Below, in pieces: positions 1-6,258 of a DNA stretch of 17,377 nucleotides. Under the pieces are notes generated by a model, which worked only from the letters and a program-made list of their open reading frames with translations, was not told the origin of the DNA and ran no database searches. Where the stretch lies: positions 1 to 17,377 of the forward strand of contig JAZNUG010000215.1 in the NCBI GenBank assembly GCA_045592165.1, given 5' to 3'. Each line of letters opens with the position of its first letter. Position 1 is the stretch's first letter. The stretch comes from SFEL01 sp045592165 (GTDB lineage: Bacteria > Bacillota > Clostridia > Christensenellales > CAG-138). The position numbers and the translations under genes were made by a program.

Positions 1-34
1 AGGCCGTTGCTCTATCCTGCTGAGCTACAGGCGC
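1..34 (-). tRNA. tRNA, 5' half only, probably tRNA-Arg (cut by window edge)
   Basis: Read on the minus strand from base 34, the sequence gives a 7-nt acceptor strand GCGCCTG, then TA, a D-arm GCTC...GAGC with an AGCAGGATA loop, and the 5' strand of the anticodon stem. The window ends at about U33, so the anticodon itself is not visible. The Arg assignment, most likely the UCU anticodon, rests on similarity to remembered Firmicutes tRNA-Arg sequences that start the same way. It is an inference. A strong promoter lies upstream at 98-126. Confidence 0.85.
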
Positions 35-97
35 TCGCCCGGGTCCGTTTACCCTTGCCGCAGTAGTGCTGAAAAGCCATACCGCCGACATCAACGT

Positions 98-126
98 ATT
101 TTATCAGAAAGATACAATACTGTCAA
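98..126 (-). promoter_or_regulatory. Sigma-A promoter for the tRNA
   Basis: On the minus strand, TTGACA (126-121) and TAAAAT (103-98) are separated by exactly 17 bases. The -35 box is perfect and the -10 box matches 5 of 6. The tRNA 5' end is about 64 bases downstream of the -10 box, which leaves room for a 5' leader removed by RNase P. This promoter is back to back with the hisS promoter. Confidence 0.75.
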
Positions 127-170
127 GGGTTAAGAAGATGGAAATACATATAATATGCATGGGCCTCTCC

Positions 171-199
171 TTGACATTTTATGCGGGCAATTGTATAAT
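171..199 (+). promoter_or_regulatory. Consensus sigma-A promoter of the hisS-aspS T-box operon
   Basis: TTGACA (171-176), a 17-base spacer, then TATAAT (194-199) match the sigma-A consensus perfectly in both hexamers. Transcription should begin near 206, just before the first strand of T-box stem I at 211. A maximal promoter fits an operon whose output is set by premature termination in the leader. Confidence 0.9.
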
Positions 200-205
200 T
201 TATCC

Positions 206-438
206 GATATCGGCTGTGAGCGGAAGAGCGGCGCAGCCATGCCCCCAAAAGAGAGCCGCAGGCCATGGCTGAAAGCCGCGGCAGAGGGTATAGCGCCGGA
301 GACACCCGTGAGCCGGCGGGCAGATAAAGCCCGTCCGATTTGCCCCCGTTACAGGGCTTTGAGCCGGGGCCTATGTGGCCCAATTAGGGTGGTACCGCGG
401 GTCTCCCGTCCCTTATCCAAGGACGGAAGACCCTTTTT
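206..438 (+). promoter_or_regulatory. T-box riboswitch (leader of hisS-aspS)
   Basis: The hallmark T-box AGGGTGGTACCGCGG is at 386-400. Stem I can be drawn as CGGCT(211-215)/AGCCG(311-315), a kink-turn-like GTGA/TGA element, GCGG(220-223)/CCGT(306-309), a specifier loop, CGGCGC(229-234)/GCGCCG(293-298), and an apical part with AGAGAG and GGCTGAAAGCC typical of the family. The 3' side of the specifier loop reads GAGACAC (299-305). By position GAC (301-303, Asp), followed by A, is the best specifier; CAC (His) overlaps it at 303-305. The antiterminator pairs AGGG (386-389) with CCCT (410-413) and CGGG with CCCG, and excludes the terminator at 399-438. In this family uncharged tRNA stabilises the antiterminator and raises synthetase expression. 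The fold was drawn by hand. Confidence 0.95.
399..438 (+). terminator. Conditional terminator of the T-box leader
   Basis: GGGTCT (399-404) pairs with AGACCC (428-433), and CGTCC (407-411) with GGACG (421-425), across a small internal loop; TTTTT follows at 434-438. Its 5' arm is shared with the antiterminator, so the two structures are mutually exclusive. Confidence 0.9.
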
Positions 439-491
439 GTTTAGTGTTTTCATCCGGATACATAATAAAAAGAAAGAATGTGAGGTCTATC

Positions 492-1757
492 ATGGCAATT
501 CAGGCGCCCAAGGGCACAAAGGACGTTATACCCGCCGAGAGCTACAAGTGGCAGTATATCGAAAGCGTAGCGCGCAAGGTGTGCGACGAGTTCGGCTTCA
601 GCGAAGTACGCACTCCCGTTATTGAGCATACCGAGCTGTTCCTCAGAGGCGTGGGCGATACCACCGATATCGTTCAGAAGGAAATGTACACCTTCGACGA
701 TAAGGGCGGCCGCTCCATCACCCTCAAGCCGGAGGGCACTGCGGGCGCAGGCCGTATGTTCATAGAACACAGCCTGTTCAATGATCCCCAGCCCACCAAA
801 ATGTACTATCTCTACTGCCCCGTGTTCCGCTATGACAAACCCCAGGCTGGCCGTCTCAGGGAACATCACCAGTTCGGCGTAGAGGTATACGGCGCACCCC
901 GCGCAAGCATAGATGCAGAGTGCATACAGCTTGCCATGACCGTGCTCAACAGGGTTGGTGTAAAGGGCCTCAGTGTAAATATCAACAGCATTGGCTGCCC
1001 CGAGTGTCGTCCCAAGTACAACGAAAGCCTTAAGGAATACCTCCGGGGCAATTACGACGGCCTCTGCGAAACCTGCAAGAGCCGCTTTGAAAAGAACCCC
1101 CTCCGCATACTGGACTGCAAGGAAGAAAAGTGCAAGGCAATCTGCGCCGGCGCTCCCACCATACTGGACTGCATCTGTGACGACTGCTCCGCCCACTTTG
1201 AGGAGCTTAAGTCCTGCCTTAACAGCATCGGCGTTGAGTATCAGGTGGATCCCTTCATCGTCCGCGGCCTTGATTACTACACCAAGACTGTATTCGAGAT
1301 AATCGCCAACAGCGAAGGCTATACCGGCACCGTATGCGGCGGCGGCAGATACGATGGGCTTCTGGAGCAGCTGGGCGGGCCCAAACTCCCCGGCATCGGC
1401 TTCGGCATGGGCATGGAAAGACTGCTGCTCATAGCGGAGCTTTCCGGCGCACGCATACCTGAGCCCCGCAGAACAGAGGTTTATATCGCCGCAATGGGTG
1501 AGGAAGCAAGGCAGACGGGCTTTACCATTGCATACAGGCTCCGCGAGCAGGGCATAAAGACCGAGTATGACCACGTTGGCCGCAGCTTCAAGGCCCAGTT
1601 CAAGTATGCCAACAAGCTGGGCGCAAGGTTTGTGGCCATACTTGGCGAGGACGAGCTGGAGCGTGGCGAGGTAAAGCTCAAGGATATGGATACCGGGGAT
1701 GAGGGCTATGTGCCCATTGAGTCCCTTACCGGCAGGATAAAAGAAATTTTGAAATAA
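492..1757 (+). CDS. hisS: Histidyl-tRNA synthetase
   Basis: This class II synthetase of 421 aa charges tRNA-His with histidine in the cytoplasm; the length is normal for bacteria. Visible family features are the N-terminal APKGTKD, motif 2 with FRYDKPQAGRLREHHQFGVE (112-131), the His-specific motif RGLDYYTKTVFE (258-269), GGGRYDGL (283-290), motif 3 GIGFGMGMERLL (301-312) and a C-terminal anticodon-binding domain from about 325. A cysteine-rich insertion (C169, C172, C192, C195, C209, C214, C218, C227, C229, C232) suggests a metal-binding module, richer than in Bacillus as I recall. ATG 492 was chosen because GAGG at 482-485 sits 6 bases upstream; the more upstream in-frame start at 375 lies inside the T-box. 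It is first in the hisS-aspS-rseC-like operon, 15 bases before aspS. Confidence 0.97.
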   Translation: MAIQAPKGTKDVIPAESYKWQYIESVARKVCDEFGFSEVRTPVIEHTELFLRGVGDTTDIVQKEMYTFDDKGGRSITLKPEGTAGAGRMFIEHSLFNDPQPTKMYYLYCPVFRYDKPQAGRLREHHQFGVEVYGAPRASIDAECIQLAMTVLNRVGVKGLSVNINSIGCPECRPKYNESLKEYLRGNYDGLCETCKSRFEKNPLRILDCKEEKCKAICAGAPTILDCICDDCSAHFEELKSCLNSIGVEYQVDPFIVRGLDYYTKTVFEIIANSEGYTGTVCGGGRYDGLLEQLGGPKLPGIGFGMGMERLLLIAELSGARIPEPRRTEVYIAAMGEEARQTGFTIAYRLREQGIKTEYDHVGRSFKAQFKYANKLGARFVAILGEDELERGEVKLKDMDTGDEGYVPIESLTGRIKEILK

Positions 1758-1772
1758 GGAAGGTAAATAACA

Positions 1773-3569
1773 ATGGCAGAACTTCTTAACGGCTGGAAGC
1801 GCACACATTACTGCGGCGACCCCACCGCCGCCGATATCGGCAGCGAACTTATTCTCATGGGCTGGGCAGGCACCTGGCGCAATCTGGGCGCCCTTATCTT
1901 TATCGGTCTCAGGGACCGCACCGGCACCATGCAGGTAACCTTTGATGAGAGCAAGATCTCCAAGGAAATCTTTGAAAAGGCAGAAACCATCCGCAGCGAG
2001 TATGTAATCGCCGTTAAGGGTGTACTTGCAAGGCGCGATGAAAATATGATCAACAAGAATATGAAGACCGGCGAGTTTGAGGTCATTGCAACCGACCTTA
2101 AGATCCTCAGCGCTGCCGAAACTCCTCCCTTCTATATTGATGATGACGTAAACACCCAGGAGCAGCTTCGCCTGAAGTACCGCTACCTTGACCTGCGCCG
2201 TCCCTGCATGCAGTACAACATGATGATGCGCAGCAAGATCACCCGCATCGCCCACGATTACTTTGCCGAGCAGGGCTTCATCGAAATCGAAACCCCCACC
2301 CTCTGCAAGAGCACTCCCGAAGGCGCCCGCGACTATCTGGTACCCAGCCGCGTACAGCCCGGCAAGTTCTATGCTCTGCCCCAGAGCCCCCAGATCTTCA
2401 AGCAGCTGCTCATGCTGTCCGGTTATGACAGATACATGCAGATTGCCCGCTGCTACCGCGATGAGGACCTGCGCGCCGACAGGCAGCCCGAGTTCACCCA
2501 GATTGACCTTGAAATGTCCTTCGTAGAGCAGGAAGACGTTATGAGGGTAAACGAGGGCTTTATACAGCGCCTCATGAAGGATACTCTCAATATCGATGTA
2601 CAGCTGCCCCTGCCCCGCATTACCTGGCAGGAAGCCATGGACAGGTTCGGTTCCGATAAGCCCGATACCCGCTTTGGCCTTGAGTTTGTAAACATTACCG
2701 ATATAGCTGACGGCTGCGGCTTCGGTGCATTTGCAGACGCAGTTGCTGCCGGCGGTTCCGTTCGCTGCATCAACGTCGAAGGCGGCGTGGACAAGTTCAC
2801 CCGCAAGCAGATCGATTCCCTGGTTGAATATGTTAAGACCTACCGCGCAAAGGGCCTTGCATGGATGAGCATGAAGCCCGAGGGTATGCAGTGCTCCTTC
2901 GCAAAGTTCCTTACCGAAGAGCAGATTGCTGCTATCCATGAGCGTGCAAACGCCAAGACCGGAGACCTGCTGCTGTTCATTGCAGATGCAAAGGATCACG
3001 TTGTATACCAGGCTCTGGGCGCTCTGCGTCTTGAGGTTGGCCGCAGGCTGGGCCTGATGGATGACAGCAAGTTCAATTTCCTCTGGGTTGTGGAATTCCC
3101 CCAGTTCGAGTGGAGCGAGGAAGACAACCGCTTCTATGCCATGCATCATCCCTTCACCTCTCCCATGGATGAAGACCTGCATCTGCTGGATGTGGATCAG
3201 GGTAAGGTGCGCGCCAAGGCATACGATATCGTGCTCAACGGCAACGAGATCGGCGGCGGCTCCATCCGTATCCATTCCCCCGAGGTACAGGAAAAGATGT
3301 TCGAAAAGCTGGGCTTCACCAAGGAGCAGGCATGGGAGCGCTTCGGTTTCCTGATGGGCGCCTTCAAGTACGGCACTCCTCCCCATGGCGGCCTTGCATA
3401 CGGCCTTGACCGCCTTGCAATGCTCATCACCAACGCTCAGAGCATCCGCGACGTTATCGCCTTCCCCAAGGTACAGACAGCTTCCTGCCTGATGACTGCG
3501 GCTCCGGATCTGGTTGATGAGGCACAGCTGGAAGAGCTGCATATCGCCACCAAGGTGGAAAAGGAGTAA
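1773..3569 (+). CDS. aspS: Aspartyl-tRNA synthetase, bacterial type
   Basis: This class II synthetase of 598 aa joins aspartate to tRNA-Asp. It has the bacterial layout: an N-terminal OB-fold anticodon-binding domain (about 1-105), the catalytic core with TPEGARDYLVPSR (181-193) and motif 2 RCYRDEDLRADRQPEFTQID (226-245), an inserted GAD domain (roughly 290-410), and motif 3 GGLAYGLDRL (539-548). Leu38 in WRNLGALIF sits where non-discriminating enzymes usually have His, which favours a tRNA-Asp-specific enzyme; that is from memory. The ribosome binding site AAGGAAGG lies just upstream. It is cotranscribed with hisS under the T-box, and the next gene starts 3 bases after the stop. The hisS-aspS pairing is common in Firmicutes. 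Confidence 0.97.
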   Translation: MAELLNGWKRTHYCGDPTAADIGSELILMGWAGTWRNLGALIFIGLRDRTGTMQVTFDESKISKEIFEKAETIRSEYVIAVKGVLARRDENMINKNMKTGEFEVIATDLKILSAAETPPFYIDDDVNTQEQLRLKYRYLDLRRPCMQYNMMMRSKITRIAHDYFAEQGFIEIETPTLCKSTPEGARDYLVPSRVQPGKFYALPQSPQIFKQLLMLSGYDRYMQIARCYRDEDLRADRQPEFTQIDLEMSFVEQEDVMRVNEGFIQRLMKDTLNIDVQLPLPRITWQEAMDRFGSDKPDTRFGLEFVNITDIADGCGFGAFADAVAAGGSVRCINVEGGVDKFTRKQIDSLVEYVKTYRAKGLAWMSMKPEGMQCSFAKFLTEEQIAAIHERANAKTGDLLLFIADAKDHVVYQALGALRLEVGRRLGLMDDSKFNFLWVVEFPQFEWSEEDNRFYAMHHPFTSPMDEDLHLLDVDQGKVRAKAYDIVLNGNEIGGGSIRIHSPEVQEKMFEKLGFTKEQAWERFGFLMGAFKYGTPPHGGLAYGLDRLAMLITNAQSIRDVIAFPKVQTASCLMTAAPDLVDEAQLEELHIATKVEKE

Positions 3570-3572
3570 AAA

Positions 3573-3992
3573 ATGGCAGCTGAGCTTCGTCAGACCGGCA
3601 GGGTGATAGAGACAAAGGATGGCATGGCGGTAGTGCGCTTTCAGCGGAGCGACGCCTGCGGACACTGCAATGCCTGTTTCACCTTTGGCTCCACCGAGGC
3701 GGATATTGAGATAGAGAATATCTGCAATGCGAAGGCTGGGGATATAGTTTCCATAGAGCTGCACAGCGGCAGCATGTTCAAGGCCAGCGCCATCGCCTAC
3801 GGCATTCCGCTTATCGGCCTTATTGTGGGTGCGGCTTTGGGCAGCCGTATCGGCGACATATATGCTGCAGTCGGCGGCATACTCCTCTGCGGCGGAACTT
3901 TCTTCATACTCAGGGGCCTCAATCCCAGGTTTGAGCGCAGGGCTGAATTCAAGCCCCGCATGATAGACATAGTGGGCCACGAGGAACAGTAA
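3573..3992 (+). CDS. RseC/MucC-family membrane protein (SoxR-reducing RseC-like)
   Basis: This 139-aa protein has an N-terminal soluble domain with a CxxCxxC cluster (C29, C32, C35; ACGHCNACF), then two predicted membrane helices at about 69-90 and 95-114, and a basic C-terminal tail. That layout matches the RseC/MucC family, whose members are linked to sigma-E regulation in Proteobacteria and to Rnf-type electron transfer and SoxR reduction. Its job in Firmicutes is not established. It starts 3 bases after aspS, with AAGGAG inside the end of aspS, so it is probably translationally coupled and placed under the T-box. No rnf gene is visible. The family call rests on architecture; redox or Fe-S binding by the cysteines is inference. 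Confidence 0.8.
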   Translation: MAAELRQTGRVIETKDGMAVVRFQRSDACGHCNACFTFGSTEADIEIENICNAKAGDIVSIELHSGSMFKASAIAYGIPLIGLIVGAALGSRIGDIYAAVGGILLCGGTFFILRGLNPRFERRAEFKPRMIDIVGHEEQ

Positions 3993-4030
3993 TACAGATC
4001 AGCCCTATACAGGTGAATAAAAAACATAAT

Positions 4031-4064
4031 TGCGGCGGTTGTAATACCGCCGCACTTTCTTTGT
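4031..4064 (+). terminator. Terminator of the hisS-aspS-rseC operon
   Basis: TGCGGCGGT (4031-4039) pairs perfectly with ACCGCCGCA (4046-4054) around a TGTAAT loop, followed by the T-rich CTTTCTTTGT. It lies 39 bases after the stop of the RseC-like gene. Confidence 0.85.
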
Positions 4065-4067
4065 ATA

Positions 4068-4105
4068 AATAAACCCGCCTGCCGAAATGACGGGCGGTTT
4101 TGCTT
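4068..4105. terminator. Probable terminator for degV, possibly bidirectional
   Basis: CCGCC (4075-4079) pairs with GGCGG (4094-4098), with a short inner CG pairing around AAATGA. The minus-strand reading is followed by GTTTATTTAT and the plus-strand reading by TTTTGCTTTTATTT. It sits just beyond the stop of the minus-strand degV. The stem is weaker than the neighbouring hairpin. Confidence 0.6.
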
Positions 4106-4115
4106 TTATTTGATT

Positions 4116-4973
4116 TTAATATATGGCGTCACATTCGCATCCCAGCAGCAATCCGCCCCGCTCTGCATAATAGCTGCAAAGGCCGCGGGCAGGGTAGAGG
4201 GATATATCTGCATTGGGGAATTCCGCAAGTATTGCATCCTTTATGGACTGGGCGAATTCAAGGCTTTCCACATAGGAGATGGCAAGGCGGCCGCCCTTGT
4301 ACATAGCTTCCTTAAGGTGGTCAAGCAGCGCAGCCTTGGCCTTTACCTTGCCGCGGACTTTGGTAAGCACTTCCAGGGTGCCCTCAGTGCTGGCGGTGCC
4401 TACAAGGCGCATGCCCAGCATTTCCACGGCAGAGGCGGTTATCTTGCTTACGCGGCCATTCTGGGCAAGGCAGTGAAGGGATTCCAGCACGAAGAAGAGG
4501 CGGGTGTGCTTAAGATAATCCTTTGCCCTCTGGCATACTTCATCAAAGGGAAGGCTCTGCTTTACCATGGATGCGATGTTTTCCACAAGCAGACGCATTT
4601 CCGGGCCGGTGGAAAGGGTGTCAAATACGTATATCTTTGCTTCGGGGTGGCTCTGAAGGTACAGATCCCTTGCGGTGCAGGCGGCGTTGTATGTGCCGGA
4701 AAGGTTGCTGGTGATGGTGGCAACGTATATTTCGTCTGCCCCCTCAAATTCACTCAGCCACTTATCCACGCCGGGGCAGGCAGTATATGAGCGGCCCTTG
4801 TATGCCATAAGGGCATCCAGCATGGCGTGGGTGTCCAGATTTTTATCGTCAACGTAGTCTATATCGTTTGCGGATATGGTAAGGGGAACCGAGGCAAAAT
4901 CAATGCCGTCCAGCTCCATAAGGTCGCAGGAGGAATCCGCAAGAAGCTTTATTTTTCTTGAAATATTTGTCAT
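4116..4973 (-). CDS. DegV family protein (FakB-type fatty-acid-binding protein)
   Basis: This 285-aa protein has the DegV fold signatures: LLADSSCDL near the N terminus (10-18), TACPGVDKW (64-72) in place of the usual T-x-PS motif, ITSNLSGTYNAA (87-98), FFVLESLHCLAQNGRVSK in the middle, and a C-terminal RGLCSYYAERGGLLLG. DegV/FakB proteins hold a fatty acid in a buried pocket and present it to FakA for phosphorylation to acyl-phosphate, which feeds phospholipid synthesis. A fakA gene is present at 14605-16236, so a partnership is plausible, but Clostridia usually carry several DegV paralogues and this one is not linked to fakA. The binding-loop motif is divergent. GAAAGG precedes the ATG at 4973. 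It is a single-gene unit. Confidence 0.9.
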   Translation of the reverse strand: MTNISRKIKLLADSSCDLMELDGIDFASVPLTISANDIDYVDDKNLDTHAMLDALMAYKGRSYTACPGVDKWLSEFEGADEIYVATITSNLSGTYNAACTARDLYLQSHPEAKIYVFDTLSTGPEMRLLVENIASMVKQSLPFDEVCQRAKDYLKHTRLFFVLESLHCLAQNGRVSKITASAVEMLGMRLVGTASTEGTLEVLTKVRGKVKAKAALLDHLKEAMYKGGRLAISYVESLEFAQSIKDAILAEFPNADISLYPARGLCSYYAERGGLLLGCECDAIY

Positions 4974-5004
4974 CAGTTACGGCCTTTCGCTTGTTTTATA
5001 TATT

Positions 5005-5034
5005 ATTTTAACACCACTTCAGGATAAAACACAA
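5005..5034 (-). promoter_or_regulatory. Possible degV promoter
   Basis: On the minus strand TTGTGT (5034-5029), an 18-base spacer and TAAAAT (5010-5005) lie about 32 bases before the degV start in an AT-rich gap. The -35 box is weak; several other AT-rich hexamers nearby could act as the -10 box. Confidence 0.35.
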
Positions 5035-5070
5035 TAAAAAGCGGCAAAATAATTCAAAAAACTGAACAAA

Positions 5071-5098
5071 TATAAAAAGCCGCCTTTGTGAGGCGGCT
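5071..5098 (-). terminator. Terminator of trpS
   Basis: On the minus strand AGCCGCC (98-92 of 50xx) pairs perfectly with GGCGGCT (84-78) around a 7-base loop, followed by TTTTATA. It starts 24 bases after the trpS stop. Confidence 0.88.
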
Positions 5099-5121
5099 GC
5101 TGATGGGGTTCAATATTGAAT

Positions 5122-6123
5122 TCAGGAAAGACCGACTCTCCTGTATACCTTGCGAAGGGTACGCATTGCCTGAGCGGTGGCTTTTTCTGCGCCTTCCTTC
5201 ATTACCTTTTCCAGATATTCCTTATCGGCAAGGATGCGCTTGTATTCTGCCTGAACAGGCTCAAGGCCGGATATAACAGCCTCTGCAACCTCTGTCTTGA
5301 GGGAGCCGTAGCCGAGACCGTCAAAGTGGGCCACTGCTTCATCCATGGTCATGCCGGTAAAGGAGGTGTAGATGGAGAGCAGATTGGATACGCCGGGCTT
5401 GTTTTCGGGGTCAAAGGCAATGAAGGTATCGCTGTCGGTAACCGCACGCTTGAACTTCTTCATGATAACGGCGGGGTCGTCCATAATGGCAACGTAGCCG
5501 TTGGGGTTGGGGTCGGATTTGCTCATTTTCATGGTGGGGTCAGACAGACTCATTACGCGGCCGCCGAACTTGGGGATAAAGCCCTCGGGAACCTTGAATG
5601 TTTCGCCGTATGCGTTGTTGAAACGGATGGCGATATCGCGGGCAAGCTCAATGTGCTGTTTCTGGTCAGCGCCGACGGGAACCAGGTCAGTCTGATACAG
5701 CAGTATATCGCCCGCCATAAGAACGGGGTAGGTGAAAAGGCCGGCGTTGATGTTGTCGGCGTGCTTTGCGGATTTATCCTTGAACTGGGTCATGCGGGAA
5801 AGCTCGCCCATATAGGTATTGCAGCAGAGCACCCAGTTCAGCTCAGCATGCTCGCGCACGTGAGACTGTACAAACAGTGCGGACTTTTCGGGATCTATTC
5901 CGCAGGCCAGCAGCAGGGCAACGGTCTCGGTGGAGCGCTTGCGAAGCTCGGCAGGGTCCTGACGGACGGTGAGGGCATGCATATTTACAACGCAGTAATA
6001 GCAGTATCTGTCCTCTGTCTGGAGAAGGTACCAGTTTTTCAGCGCACCCACGTAATTGCCAAGGGTGGGGGAGCCGGAAGGCTGTATTCCGCTGAGAACT
6101 ATCTTTTTCTGGTTTTCGGACAT
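5122..6123 (-). CDS. trpS: Tryptophanyl-tRNA synthetase
   Basis: This class I synthetase of 333 aa charges tRNA-Trp. It shows the HIGH-equivalent GIQPSGSPTLGNYVGA (12-27; PTLGN in place of HLGN, as in many Gram-positive enzymes), the Trp-pocket region with MAGDILLYQTDLVPVGADQKQH (136-157), and KMSKSDPN (199-206). The length matches Bacillus TrpRS. The start was set at ATG 6123 because GGAGG (minus, 6139-6135) lies 11 bases upstream; the in-frame ATG at 6141 overlaps that site and would be about 10 bases from the predicted transcript start. It has its own promoter at 6158-6186 and a leader of only about 28 bases. There is therefore no room for a T-box or trp leader, unlike the T-box control commonly seen for trpS in Firmicutes. 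Confidence 0.96.
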   Translation of the reverse strand: MSENQKKIVLSGIQPSGSPTLGNYVGALKNWYLLQTEDRYCYYCVVNMHALTVRQDPAELRKRSTETVALLLACGIDPEKSALFVQSHVREHAELNWVLCCNTYMGELSRMTQFKDKSAKHADNINAGLFTYPVLMAGDILLYQTDLVPVGADQKQHIELARDIAIRFNNAYGETFKVPEGFIPKFGGRVMSLSDPTMKMSKSDPNPNGYVAIMDDPAVIMKKFKRAVTDSDTFIAFDPENKPGVSNLLSIYTSFTGMTMDEAVAHFDGLGYGSLKTEVAEAVISGLEPVQAEYKRILADKEYLEKVMKEGAEKATAQAMRTLRKVYRRVGLS

Positions 6124-6134
6124 ATTAATAAGAA

Positions 6135-6139
6135 CCTCC
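6135..6139 (-). promoter_or_regulatory. Ribosome binding site that fixes the trpS start
   Basis: GGAGG on the minus strand, 11 bases before ATG 6123. It overlaps the alternative upstream ATG (6141), which has no ribosome binding site of its own. Confidence 0.75.
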
Positions 6140-6157
6140 ATGAGAATCTACCGAAAT

Positions 6158-6186
6158 ATTATACTTTATTTACAGATGGATGGCAA
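6158..6186 (-). promoter_or_regulatory. trpS promoter
   Basis: On the minus strand TTGCCA (6186-6181), a 17-base spacer and TATAAT (6163-6158). The -35 box matches 5 of 6 and the -10 box is perfect. The predicted start near 6151 gives a leader of about 28 bases. Confidence 0.8.
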
Positions 6187-6193
6187 CATTCCC

Positions 6194-6222
6194 TTGTGTG
6201 CCCATGGCTGTAATGTTAAACT
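6194..6222 (+). promoter_or_regulatory. Possible dnaX promoter
   Basis: TTGTGT (6194-6199), 17 bases, TAAACT (6217-6222), 36 bases before the dnaX ATG. Both boxes are imperfect. A promoter is expected here because the upstream gene trpS diverges; the -35 boxes of the two promoters are only 7 bases apart. Confidence 0.4.
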
Positions 6223-6258
6223 GATAGCATAGTGAAATTATTTTTGTGAGGTGCTTAA

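Noticed and set aside
375..491. Upstream in-frame start for hisS
   Set aside because: It lies inside the T-box and terminator and adds residues absent from HisRS. ATG 492 has a ribosome binding site.
450..3980. A 1176-codon open frame on the minus strand opposite hisS-aspS-rseC
   Set aside because: It is codon-matched antisense of three certain genes and is open only because TTA, CTA and TCA codons are absent. It shows no domain motif.
6124..6141. In-frame ATG at 6141 as the trpS start
   Set aside because: It overlaps the GGAGG site serving ATG 6123 and has no site of its own.
6124..6258. SRP RNA (scr/ffs), often found just upstream of dnaX in Firmicutes
   Set aside because: The gap is only 135 bases, is filled with divergent promoters, and shows no SRP Alu or GGAA-tetraloop hairpin.
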